Shown one piece after another: positions 8,174 through 16,321 of a DNA stretch of 64,000 nucleotides. Location of the stretch: positions 4,650,001-4,714,000 of the forward strand of contig NZ_CP036525.1 in NCBI RefSeq assembly GCF_007741535.1, given 5' to 3'. The position numbers and the translations under genes are program-made. How positions within the stretch are numbered: the stretch's first letter is position 1; each line of letters opens with the position of its first letter. Source of the DNA: Rubripirellula lacrimiformis. GTDB taxonomy: Bacteria; Planctomycetota; Planctomycetia; Pirellulales; Pirellulaceae. Under the pieces are notes generated by a model. That model saw nothing but the letters and a program-made list of their open reading frames with translations, was not told the origin of the DNA and ran no database searches.

Positions 8174-11100
8174 ATGCTCGATGCAATCATCAAGTTTTCG
8201 CTCCGTTACCGCATGCTGGTCGTCGTTGTCAGCCTATTTCTGCTGGTCTACGGATCGTTCCTGGCTACTCAGATGTCGATCGACGTCTTTCCCGACCTCG
8301 ACCGCCCTCGTGTTGTCATCATTACCGAAGCTCCCGGACTCGCGACCGAAGAGGTCGAGACGCTGGTGACGCAGCCGATCGAGATTGCGCTGATGGGTGC
8401 TAATGGCGTCCAGGCGGTTCGCAGTCAATCGACGGCGGGCTTGAACGTAATCTACATCGAGTTCGATTGGTCGACGGAAATTCGCGCTGCTCGTCAAACT
8501 GTCCAAGAAAGACTGTCCACGTTGGAGGGTGTCTTGCCGGATGGAATTCGTCCGCAGATGACGCCACCGTCTTCGATCATGGGGCAGATCATTGTCGCGG
8601 GAATTTACCGGCAAAACGGTCCCAGCGGCGGACGGCTCGCACAGCTCGGCAACACCGACATGATGGCCGAAATGGTCATTGGCGAAAACGAAAAGTTTCA
8701 GATCATTGTTTGGACGCCAGGCGATCGGCATGACTTTTCGACTTGGAAGAAAGTTCAGCCACAGGAAATTCAGTGGGATGATGATCCCAATGCGGATCCG
8801 CAGACTTCCCAAGTCCCCGTCGGAACTGCCGAGATCAAAATCAACGGCAAGTCACACGACGGATATTTCTTTAGCGAAGCCAAACAACAACTTGAACTGC
8901 GGACTGTCGCGGACTGGATCATTCGACCACGACTGTTGAAAGTCACCGGTGTCGCGGAAGTGTTCATGCTCGGCGGAGATCGCAAGCAGTACCAAATCCT
9001 GATTGATCCGACCGCGTTACTCGAATACGACGTCACGGTTCAAGAGGTTGAACAGGCGCTTCGAGCCAGCAACATCAACACGAGCGGCGGCTTTGCGGTC
9101 ACCGGTGAGACCGAGCGACCAATTCGTATTCTTGGTCGCTTGGGACCGGAATCACGGGTCGTAATCGAAGACTTGAAGAAAGTCCCCGTCGGAAACCATC
9201 CCAAACGAGCTGTCTTATTGGGGCAAGTCGCTCGCGTCACCGAAGGGCCGCAATTCAAGCGTGGTGATGGAAGCGTCGACGGTCGGCCAGGAATCGTGTT
9301 CACGACGGTCAAGCAACCTCACGTTGATACACGCGATCTGAGTGATGCGGTCGCAGAGGCATTTGTCGAGGTCGAGGCATCATTACCCGCGGACATCATC
9401 GTCAACTCAGAACTGTTTCAGCTAAGAAACTTTATCGACCGAGGCATCTTCAATGTTGCTGAGGCACTCGTCATCGGTGCGGTGCTCGTCATCATCGTGC
9501 TGTTTCTGTTCCTGCTGAACTTTCGCACGACGTTCATTACGCTCACCGCGATCCCGCTTTCGCTCGTTCTGACAGCGCTTACATTCCGCTTGATGGGTTG
9601 GATCAGTGGTACAGAGCTGACCATCAACGTCATGACGCTAGGTGGAATCGCCGTTGCAATGGGCGAACTCGTCGACGACGCGATCGTTGATGTCGAAAAC
9701 ATCTTTCGTCGACTCAAGCTGAACAACCTGTTACCGGCCGACGAACAGAAGTCGTCAATCGTTGTTACTTTCGAGGCGAGTAAAGAGATTCGTAGCTCGA
9801 TCGTGTTTGGAACCGCGGTCGTGATCCTTTCCTTCATGCCGCTGTTCGCACTGTCGGGTGTCGAAGGTCGGTTGTTCACGCCGCTGGGCTTCGCCTACAT
9901 CGTGTCAATCTTGTCGTCCTTCGTCGTGTCGATGACCGTCACACCGGTACTTTCCTACTATCTTCTGCCAAATTCGCGTGCAACCCAACACGAGGGCGAC
10001 GGGTTCTTATTGCATGGACTGAAAGCGATGATGACCCATCTGATCCGTCTCAGCATGGCGTTGCCGCGAACGCTGCTTATCTTGACCTGGCTCGCCGTTG
10101 CCTTGGCCGCATGGCAAATGTCGATGCTGGGTCGAAACTTTTTGCCGCCTTTCGATGAAGGCAGCATTCAAGTGAACGTGACCTTGCCTCCTGGATCGTC
10201 GTTGGATGCTTCTAACAAAGTTTCAGGGGCGATTGATTCCGTCTTTCAGTCGATGCAAAAGACAGAGGAAAATCCGGATGGCGAGATTTTGCACTTCGTT
10301 CGTCGAACCGGTCGAGCAGAAATGGACGAGCATGCGTCGCCGGTTAACTTCGGCGAATACATCCTCAGCATGAATCCCGAATCACCGACCGAGCGAGAAG
10401 AAATCCTCGCGAGACTCCGGGAGAAAATCAGCGACGAAGCACCCGGAGTAGACATTGAGGTCGAACAGCCTCTGGCGCACTTGATTAGTCATATGATCTC
10501 GGGCGTCTACGCTCAGATCGCGATCAAGATTCACGGCGACGACTTGGATGTTCTGCAGCGAGTTGCCGAACAGGTCAAAGGAACGATCCAGGACGTACCA
10601 GGAATCACGCCGCCGGTAGTTGAGCCGATTCAAGAGACAGCCGAATTGCACATTTCTCTTCGCGCTGACGACTTGGCGTTGCATGGACTGACTCGCGAAT
10701 ACGTCGCGGACGTTTTGCAAACAGCGTTGCAGGGTGAAGTCGTCTCGCAAGTCCTCGAAGGCCAACGTCGATTCGATTTGCTAGTGCGGCTGGAGGAGGA
10801 GTATCGCACCGATTACGCGAATCTGGATCGGCTACGCATCGACCTGCCTGACCGTGAGGGGCAACCCGATCGGGGACAGATCGAACTGCGCGAGGTCGCG
10901 GATGTGGGCGTCGGCACCGGTCCAAACTCCATCAATCGCGAGAACGCACGACGCCGGATTGTCATTCGCTGCAATACCGAAGGCCGCGACTTGGCTGGTG
11001 CCGTGAACGACATTAAGAGTCGTATTGGCAAGCAAGTCAAAATGCCGGCAGGCTACTTTATTGAATATGGAGGACAGTTCGAGAGCCAACAGCGTGCGAC

Positions 11101-11650
11101 GCAACTGATCATCGTGCTCGCCGGTGTTTCGGTAATCGGAATGTTCATCGTGCTCTTGGTTTTGTTTCCGTCGATTCGGATCGTGCTGCAAATCCTGAAT
11201 GCGCTCCCAACCGCGTTCATCGGTGGCGTAATGGCACTTGTCATCACGCAGCAAAGCCTCACCGTTGCAAGCCTTGTCGGTTTCATCTCCCTCGGCGGCA
11301 TCGCGGTTCGCAACGGCATTCTGTTGGTCACTCACTACTTCCACCTGATGAAGGAGGAAGGCGAGGAATTTACGCAGGAGATGGTGATGCGAGGCAGTCT
11401 TGAGCGACTGGCACCGGTTTTGATGACGGCGTTAACCGCAGGCATCGGACTGATACCGCTTGTGCTGGGTGGTCAAGAACCGGGCCGTGAAATTCTGTAT
11501 CCAGTTGCCACTGTCATCCTCGGCGGACTGACGACATCGACCTTCTGTGAATTCCTCATTCACCCTGGGCTCTTCTGGACGTTTTCTGGCAAGGACGCCG
11601 CTCGACTTGCAAAGCTTGAAACAGAGGAGGACGAGTTTGGAATGAATTAG
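8174..11650 (+). CDS. HME-type RND efflux pump with extra periplasmic insert, second operon
   Basis: 1158 residues, about 100 longer than typical. The RND fold is complete. The proton-relay helix reads GGIAVAMGELVDDAIVDVEN from residue 490, lacking the DFG of the pump at 731 and matching that of the paralogous pump at 20482. Compared with that paralogue it carries about 86 extra residues at roughly 140-237, between the GQI block and LELRTVADW, in the first periplasmic loop. The insert is Asp/Trp-containing and not low-complexity. Metal specificity cannot be told from sequence alone; neighbours rich in His suggest Zn/Co/Ni/Cu. Confidence 0.92.
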   Translation: MLDAIIKFSLRYRMLVVVVSLFLLVYGSFLATQMSIDVFPDLDRPRVVIITEAPGLATEEVETLVTQPIEIALMGANGVQAVRSQSTAGLNVIYIEFDWSTEIRAARQTVQERLSTLEGVLPDGIRPQMTPPSSIMGQIIVAGIYRQNGPSGGRLAQLGNTDMMAEMVIGENEKFQIIVWTPGDRHDFSTWKKVQPQEIQWDDDPNADPQTSQVPVGTAEIKINGKSHDGYFFSEAKQQLELRTVADWIIRPRLLKVTGVAEVFMLGGDRKQYQILIDPTALLEYDVTVQEVEQALRASNINTSGGFAVTGETERPIRILGRLGPESRVVIEDLKKVPVGNHPKRAVLLGQVARVTEGPQFKRGDGSVDGRPGIVFTTVKQPHVDTRDLSDAVAEAFVEVEASLPADIIVNSELFQLRNFIDRGIFNVAEALVIGAVLVIIVLFLFLLNFRTTFITLTAIPLSLVLTALTFRLMGWISGTELTINVMTLGGIAVAMGELVDDAIVDVENIFRRLKLNNLLPADEQKSSIVVTFEASKEIRSSIVFGTAVVILSFMPLFALSGVEGRLFTPLGFAYIVSILSSFVVSMTVTPVLSYYLLPNSRATQHEGDGFLLHGLKAMMTHLIRLSMALPRTLLILTWLAVALAAWQMSMLGRNFLPPFDEGSIQVNVTLPPGSSLDASNKVSGAIDSVFQSMQKTEENPDGEILHFVRRTGRAEMDEHASPVNFGEYILSMNPESPTEREEILARLREKISDEAPGVDIEVEQPLAHLISHMISGVYAQIAIKIHGDDLDVLQRVAEQVKGTIQDVPGITPPVVEPIQETAELHISLRADDLALHGLTREYVADVLQTALQGEVVSQVLEGQRRFDLLVRLEEEYRTDYANLDRLRIDLPDREGQPDRGQIELREVADVGVGTGPNSINRENARRRIVIRCNTEGRDLAGAVNDIKSRIGKQVKMPAGYFIEYGGQFESQQRATQLIIVLAGVSVIGMFIVLLVLFPSIRIVLQILNALPTAFIGGVMALVITQQSLTVASLVGFISLGGIAVRNGILLVTHYFHLMKEEGEEFTQEMVMRGSLERLAPVLMTALTAGIGLIPLVLGGQEPGREILYPVATVILGGLTTSTFCEFLIHPGLFWTFSGKDAARLAKLETEEDEFGMN

Positions 11651-11695
11651 TCAACACGATCGCATCCGCGACCACGTCAGCGTTAGAAACCGTTT

Positions 11696-12622
11696 ATGAA
11701 AATTACATGGAAACTTACTATGAAAACCTCGATCACAACTTGTTCACTCGTGTTTTGTGGACTCCTCGGATTCACTGGGTGCAAACAGAAAACTAATACC
11801 ACTCCCGCAGCCACCTCGCCCGCCGCTGCGACGAGTGACGATGGCGGACACGTCCACGACGATGGTACTGTACACGCCGCGCACGGTGGTCACGCTGCTG
11901 GTCCGCACGACGGCACCGTCGTCGACTGGGGTGGTGGCAAGTTCCACGTCGAATTCACCGTCAATCATGACAAGCAAGAGGGCACGATCTATATCCTCGG
12001 TTCAGACGAGAAGTCGCCGGTTCCGATCGACGCCGAGTCCATCGACTTGAGCATCAGTGATCCCATGATGCAGGTGTCGCTCACCGCGGCACCTCTGGAC
12101 AGCGATCCAGCAGGAAAAGCATCACGTTTTGTCGGCACCCACGAGAAGTTGGCCGTCGTTCAGGAATACGCGGGAACGATTGCCGGAGTCATCGACGGCA
12201 CGCCGTATTCCGGTGACTTTACCGAAGAAGCACATGACCACGGACATTCGCACGGAGCCGATGATGCATTGGTTTGGGAAGGCGAGCCACGCGAACATGC
12301 AGGGTTGACGATTCAGCTTGGACACCACGGAAAGCATCTGCACGCTGGTGAAGAAGTCGAACCGGCTGTCTCCATCGTCCGCAACGGAAAGCCTGTCGAC
12401 GATGCAAAAGTCTTCAACGCGTTGGTCAGCGCCGATGGTCAATCGGTTCTGGCGAAGGAAGTCGCGACTGTCTATGAGCCAACCACGGACGAGGAACCGG
12501 CCCACTACGCACAAGGTGGCCTTGCGATTCCCAGCGGCGTCAGCAAAGTCATCCTTCGCTTCCGTATTGTCCCAGCTGGTGCTGATCCAGCGACGTTCGA
12601 CGTTCCTGTGACCGTTGAATAA
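11696..12622 (+). CDS. His-rich periplasmic lipoprotein of the RND operon
   Basis: 308 residues; an alternative ATG at 11720 gives a tidier signal peptide (MKTSITTCSLVFCGLLGFTGC) and either start yields a lipoprotein. After the lipid anchor comes a His-rich linker (HVHDDGTVHAAHGGH), a beta-rich domain that matches the lipoprotein at 24483-25016, a second His cluster (HDHGHSHG) and a further C-terminal beta domain present only here. It sits 45 bases after the pump gene. A periplasmic metal-delivery or sensing role for the pump is inferred from position and composition; no characterised relative is recognised. Confidence 0.75.
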   Translation: MKITWKLTMKTSITTCSLVFCGLLGFTGCKQKTNTTPAATSPAAATSDDGGHVHDDGTVHAAHGGHAAGPHDGTVVDWGGGKFHVEFTVNHDKQEGTIYILGSDEKSPVPIDAESIDLSISDPMMQVSLTAAPLDSDPAGKASRFVGTHEKLAVVQEYAGTIAGVIDGTPYSGDFTEEAHDHGHSHGADDALVWEGEPREHAGLTIQLGHHGKHLHAGEEVEPAVSIVRNGKPVDDAKVFNALVSADGQSVLAKEVATVYEPTTDEEPAHYAQGGLAIPSGVSKVILRFRIVPAGADPATFDVPVTVE

Positions 12623-12706
12623 TCGCAACGGAGCGAACCCACAAGGGAGACCTTTGCCTCGAGGTAACAGGGTCAACGGTACTGTTAAAGATTTGAAACG
12701 AAAAGT

Positions 12707-13048
12707 GTGAACGACATGGTTTGGATGATAGTCAAAGCGTTGATCTCGGCAGCCGTTATCGTGGCGGTTGCCGAGATCGCTGGACGGATGCCGAGACTTG
12801 GCGCGTTGTTGTTGACACTGCCGATCATCAGTATCCTGGCGTTCATTATGACGTGGAACAAGGAACACGACATGAACTCGATAGCGGCTCTGGCTCGCTC
12901 GACGCTCGTGCTTGTTCCACTCGGTCTACCGTTCTTCGCTCCGTTTGCCTTGTCAGCAAAAACAGGACTTTCGTTTTGGCCCAGCTTTGCAATCGGCGTC
13001 CTACTGGCGTCGGTAACCATAGGGGCCTGGTTCCGATTCGGTCCATAA
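12707..13048 (+). CDS. DUF3147-like small membrane protein
   Basis: About 113 residues from GTG 12707, or 110 from the ATG at 12716. Four hydrophobic helices fill the sequence (ALISAAVIVAVAEIAGR, GALLLTLPIISILAFIM, STLVLVPLGLPFFAPF, FAIGVLLASVTIGAWF) with the PRLGALLLTLPI segment typical of DUF3147 proteins. The biochemical role of this family is unknown. It lies between the second RND operon and a desaturase-like gene. Confidence 0.7.
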   Translation: MNDMVWMIVKALISAAVIVAVAEIAGRMPRLGALLLTLPIISILAFIMTWNKEHDMNSIAALARSTLVLVPLGLPFFAPFALSAKTGLSFWPSFAIGVLLASVTIGAWFRFGP

Positions 13049-13120
13049 TCAGTGGCATTGGGATTCGCATATGACGCGGACCAGTGCCAAGAATCCGAGA
13101 TATTTTAGGGAGTCTCAAGT

Positions 13121-13933
13121 CTGAAAGGTCAATCCGAAATTTTCGTTCGCCTAACCTGCTTTTTCCTTGTGCTGATTACGATGGCGGCTTGGGAGTGGCT
13201 TGCGCCGCGTCGCAAACTGTCACTAAAACGACCTTGGCGGTGGAGTAGCAACATCGGCCTGGTCGTCTTGAATGGACTTCTGGTTCGGCTCTTGGTGCCG
13301 ATGACGGCCGTGGGTGCTGCAGTTTATGCACAGACACAGGGCTGGGGATTGTTGAACATCGTGGATTGGCCAATGTGGCTTGAGGTTGCGATTGGTATTC
13401 TTGTCTTGGACCTCGCGATTTATGGTCAACATGTGTTGTTCCATGCGGTCCCTTGGCTTTGGCGATTGCACATGGTCCACCATGCCGACATGGATTTTGA
13501 CGTGACGACGGGACTGCGGTTTCACACCTTTGAAATTCTTTTTTCTGCCTTGATCAAGTTGGGCGTCGTCATTGTGCTGGGACCAGCGGCTGTCGTGGTC
13601 GTTGCCTTTGAAGTGATGCTCAATGCGACGTCGATGTTCAATCACAGCAATGTCTCGATTCCGCTGTGGCTCGATCGTGTTTTGCGTTTTTTGGTTGTCA
13701 CACCGGACATGCACCGTGTGCATCATTCGATCATCCGACGCGAAACGAACAGCAACTTCGGTTTTAATCTTCCCTGGTGGGACTATCTATTTCGGACCTA
13801 TGTGGCGCAGCCAAAAGATGGCCACGAACACATGTTGATTGGAGTCAAGGAACTTCGCGACGAACACCAAACCGAACGCCTACCAGGAATGTTGCAATTG
13901 CCGTTTCGGTCAAACAGCAAACAGAAACAGTAG
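13121..13933 (+). CDS. Sterol desaturase / fatty acid hydroxylase family protein
   Basis: Membrane-bound diiron enzyme of the FA_hydroxylase superfamily. The His clusters are visible in order: HVLFH, HMVHH, FNHSN and HRVHH. Such enzymes hydroxylate or desaturate lipids, sterols or carotenoids. The shortest normal start is GTG 13169 (254 residues), but the frame stays open upstream to 13109 and encodes KGQSEIFVRLTCFFLV, which fits the family's usual N-terminus running into WEWLAPRR. The only plausible start for that version is the CTG at 13121, which I use here with reservation. Substrate unknown. Confidence 0.8.
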   Translation: MKGQSEIFVRLTCFFLVLITMAAWEWLAPRRKLSLKRPWRWSSNIGLVVLNGLLVRLLVPMTAVGAAVYAQTQGWGLLNIVDWPMWLEVAIGILVLDLAIYGQHVLFHAVPWLWRLHMVHHADMDFDVTTGLRFHTFEILFSALIKLGVVIVLGPAAVVVVAFEVMLNATSMFNHSNVSIPLWLDRVLRFLVVTPDMHRVHHSIIRRETNSNFGFNLPWWDYLFRTYVAQPKDGHEHMLIGVKELRDEHQTERLPGMLQLPFRSNSKQKQ

Positions 13934-13942
13934 TCCACATTT

Positions 13943-14674
13943 TCAGCCAACTTTAACGGATGAACTAACGAGAGTTGTTAGGCTCGGTGGTGGTCCGTCC
14001 ATTCTGATTGGACCGTTGTTCGTGGGTGGACTGCTTGGCTGTGCTGGACGGTCGCGAGGAGCTTCGTAGCGTGGAAGCTCGGGAACTGCATTGCGGTTGG
14101 GAAGCGTTGGTGCAGTCATCGGCTGACGATCGGGCGTGCCGAAAGTGACGGCGGGGTTTTGGAGACTCGGATTCACTGGGCCGTGTGAGTGCCCATCGTG
14201 TGAATGGTCGCCATGATCATGGCCATCGTTGGCATGGTGGCCGTGGTCATTATAGGAACCCGCCGCGCCGTTTGGGATTTCATACTGACGAGGTGCGCCG
14301 AGGTAGGGTGCATCCTGATAGGGTGGATTCTGTTGGGACAATCCACCTTGTGCGGGCTGGATGTACTGCAACGGGCAACCGACATCGTCGGGGCAGTACA
14401 CGCTGTTGTTGCTGTGATATTGGTTCAGCGGCATGTCGACGTATCCGAGAGCGATCGGGGCGTGACCGTGATGGCTGTCTTGGTAGTGGTACGAGTCGTG
14501 CGCATAGTGATGACCGCCCTGGTAGTGCCCGTAAAAATGTCCGTGGTCGGTATGGTGATGAGCTCCATGACCATATCCATGCCAGTGCTGAGCAGTTGCT
14601 GGTTGCATTTGCGAAAAGGAAGCGAAAGCGAATGCGGCGAGCGCAACGACGGCGTGTTTCGGCATGTTTTTCAT
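13943..14674 (-). CDS. Secreted His/Tyr/Gly-rich protein
   Basis: About 243 residues from the ATG at 14674; an upstream ATG at 14701 would put nine residues before the signal peptide. The signal peptide (MPKHAVVALAAFAFASF) is followed by a strongly His/Gly/Tyr-rich block, a middle part with CPDDVGCP, a second His/Asp block (HGHHANDGHDHGDHSHDGHSH) and a Pro-rich end. No recognised domain. Composition suggests extracellular or periplasmic metal binding. It is downstream of the 127-residue His/Gly protein on the same strand, separated by a hairpin. Confidence 0.65.
   Translation of the reverse strand: MKNMPKHAVVALAAFAFASFSQMQPATAQHWHGYGHGAHHHTDHGHFYGHYQGGHHYAHDSYHYQDSHHGHAPIALGYVDMPLNQYHSNNSVYCPDDVGCPLQYIQPAQGGLSQQNPPYQDAPYLGAPRQYEIPNGAAGSYNDHGHHANDGHDHGDHSHDGHSHGPVNPSLQNPAVTFGTPDRQPMTAPTLPNRNAVPELPRYEAPRDRPAQPSSPPTNNGPIRMDGPPPSLTTLVSSSVKVG
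13977..13993. repeat. 17-bp repeat, copy 2
   Basis: GTTAGGCTCGGTGGTGG here is identical to 5600-5616, where it sits exactly at the left edge of the Pro-rich gene fragment. Here it falls inside the 3' end of the minus-strand His-rich gene. It may be chance or a shared insertion edge. Confidence 0.35.
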
Positions 14675-14704
14675 TTCGTTGTAAGTTTTGCACAGAGACA
14701 AGAA

Positions 14705-14731
14705 GGACGGACGAGACTTGCTCGCCCGTCC
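14705..14731 (-). terminator. Hairpin terminator after the 127-residue protein gene
   Basis: Arms GGACGGACGAG (14705-14715) and CTCGCCCGTCC (14721-14731) pair over 11 positions with one G-T wobble and a five-base loop. Read on the minus strand it is followed by a T-rich stretch. It closely resembles the hairpin at 46767-46796, which also follows a small secreted protein gene. Confidence 0.6.
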
Positions 14732-14778
14732 AGTCGATTCAGAACGGTCGGTAACATTCGCAAGCGAACAACGCTTGA

Positions 14779-15144
14779 TTAGTGATGGCCGCCAGCACCT
14801 AGAACATGGAAGCGTCCGATATCAAGGTGCAATCCACCGCGTTGACGATAGGGTTGTGATCGGTAGGTAGGAGAGTACTGTTGCTGGTATTGTGGTTGAT
14901 AGCTCGGTTGGTACGTTTGGCCGTATCCATAACCGCCGTAGTTCGATGAATAGCCGTAATTGCCATAGGTTTGAACGGGTGCTTGAGCGTAGCCGCCATG
15001 GTGACCGCCACCGTGATGGCCGCCGGAGTAGGCGTGGTGTCCGCCATGACCACCATGAAAGTAGTCGCTAGCGGTGGCACCGGTATTTCCGGCAAAGGCG
15101 AACAATCCTGCTGCGAGAGCGGCAATTGCGAAGGCACGATTCAT
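14779..15144 (-). CDS. Secreted Gly/His/Tyr/Gln-rich small protein
   Basis: 121 residues from ATG 15144 (an ATG at 15162 is possible). A signal peptide ending in GATA is followed by a Gly/His block (GGHGGHHAYSGGHHGGGHHGGY), a Gly/Tyr block (NYGGYGYGQ), a Tyr/Gln block and a short non-repetitive end GLHLDIGRFHVLGAGGHH. No family recognised. Composition resembles matrix or metal-binding structural proteins. A hairpin follows and a second His-rich gene lies downstream. Confidence 0.6.
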   Translation of the reverse strand: MNRAFAIAALAAGLFAFAGNTGATASDYFHGGHGGHHAYSGGHHGGGHHGGYAQAPVQTYGNYGYSSNYGGYGYGQTYQPSYQPQYQQQYSPTYRSQPYRQRGGLHLDIGRFHVLGAGGHH

Positions 15145-15441
15145 AAGGTTCAGTCCTGACATTCGAGGGGAGGTTCACGGCAAGTGCCGCTGGCTAAGCT
15201 TCTAACGCATTGCGTGTGCCAAACCGAAAAACCATTGATTGACTCGGTTTTGCAGAACTCTGCGTTGTCACATTGATGACTTCGTGTCGCGAATGAGACG
15301 ACAGACTGAGAATTGTTGGAAGATTGACTTTCTTTCCCTACCCCTCGTTTGGTCTGTTAGACTGACTCTTGGTGGGCAATGTGATTGGTCCGACGGATTG
15401 TGATTGTCCCACAGGAATCCCCCCCGTAAGGAGTTGATTTA
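15145..15441. other. Divergent intergenic region
   Basis: About 300 bases separate two divergent secreted-protein genes. It must contain both promoters, but I could not identify clear -10/-35 boxes. A small hairpin CGGCAAGTGCCG near 15179 is the only structure noticed. AAGGAG lies before the ATG at 15442. Confidence 0.4.
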
Positions 15442-16074
15442 ATGAGACGTTTCTTCACCGTCGCCGTTGGCGTAGTTGCGTTAGCGACCACCGCTCAGGC
15501 CCAATGGGTCGTGCCGCACACGACCACACATCAACACAATGTGCCGCATACGACGACACACACCGACTATGTCCAGCATGGCAACCATGTCGATGCAGTG
15601 CCTCATACAACAACGCACATCGACAGAGTTCCTCACACCACCACGCATTTCGATCAAGTTACGCCTTACGGCAATCAACCGATCGTGAATCAGCAGTACC
15701 AACAGCAGTACCGCTCAGCTCGTCCGGTGATTCAGGGTACCGTGATTCAAGGTAGGGTGATTCAAGGGCAGTACCCACAGCAACAATACATTCAAGGTCA
15801 GGCGTACCCGCAACAGACCTATCAGCAACAAGGTCGAGTGATCTACCGAAACGGCGTTCGCCAGACTTACACCCAACCTTATCAGTCGTACCGTCCCAGC
15901 TACCAGTCCAACGGCCATCTGCATACGGAAACGCACACTGACTACGTTCCCCACACGCAAACTCACATCGACTACCAACGGCACGGCAATCACTTGCATG
16001 CCGTTCCTCACACCACGACGCACATTGACGCGGTTCCTCATACCACCACGAACGTTCATGGTGGGCACCACTGA
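15442..16074 (+). CDS. Secreted VPHTTTH-repeat protein
   Basis: 210 residues with a signal peptide (ending AQAQ), a good ribosome site (AAGGAG) and a remarkable repeat of the type VPHTTTHxD: at least six copies in two blocks, one before residue 75 and one after residue 165, with the related DYVQHGNH and DYQRHGNH once in each block. Between them is a Gln/Tyr-rich middle with VIQGTVIQGRVIQGQ. The regular His-Thr-Thr-Thr-His spacing suggests repeated metal sites, but no characterised family is recognised. A short hairpin follows. Confidence 0.7.
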   Translation: MRRFFTVAVGVVALATTAQAQWVVPHTTTHQHNVPHTTTHTDYVQHGNHVDAVPHTTTHIDRVPHTTTHFDQVTPYGNQPIVNQQYQQQYRSARPVIQGTVIQGRVIQGQYPQQQYIQGQAYPQQTYQQQGRVIYRNGVRQTYTQPYQSYRPSYQSNGHLHTETHTDYVPHTQTHIDYQRHGNHLHAVPHTTTHIDAVPHTTTNVHGGHH

Positions 16075-16095
16075 ACGAAGTGCCATTGAACAAAG

Positions 16096-16110
16096 TGCCT
16101 CGCTGAGGCA
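16096..16110. terminator. Small hairpin after VPHTTTH-repeat gene
   Basis: TGCCTC-GCT-GAGGCA is a perfect six-base stem with a three-base loop, 21 bases after the stop codon. No U run follows, so termination strength is uncertain. Confidence 0.4.
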
Positions 16111-16321
16111 TTGAATCGTTGAAATGAATCCTGCCGGAATGGAATCCGGCGTGATTTGGCTTCGTTTGCAGGCCCTTCTGCGGGTTTCTTCCGCACAACC
16201 GTCACCACCGCACTCAAATGAGTTGGGGAAGGTCCGACTACAGCGATTCGACGCAATATCTCGTTCATACTGAACCGATCGAAAACTCCGGCTGGTCTTA
16301 TTTTTCACGGAGGAAAACGCG

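Noticed and set aside
14185-14782. Plus-strand frames of about 190 codons in the 14.2-14.8 kb region
   Set aside because: Antisense to the His-rich secreted protein, whose signal peptide and composition make better sense.
15520-16060. VPHTTTH repeats as a CRISPR-like array
   Set aside because: The repeats are in-frame protein repeats of variable DNA sequence without spacers.
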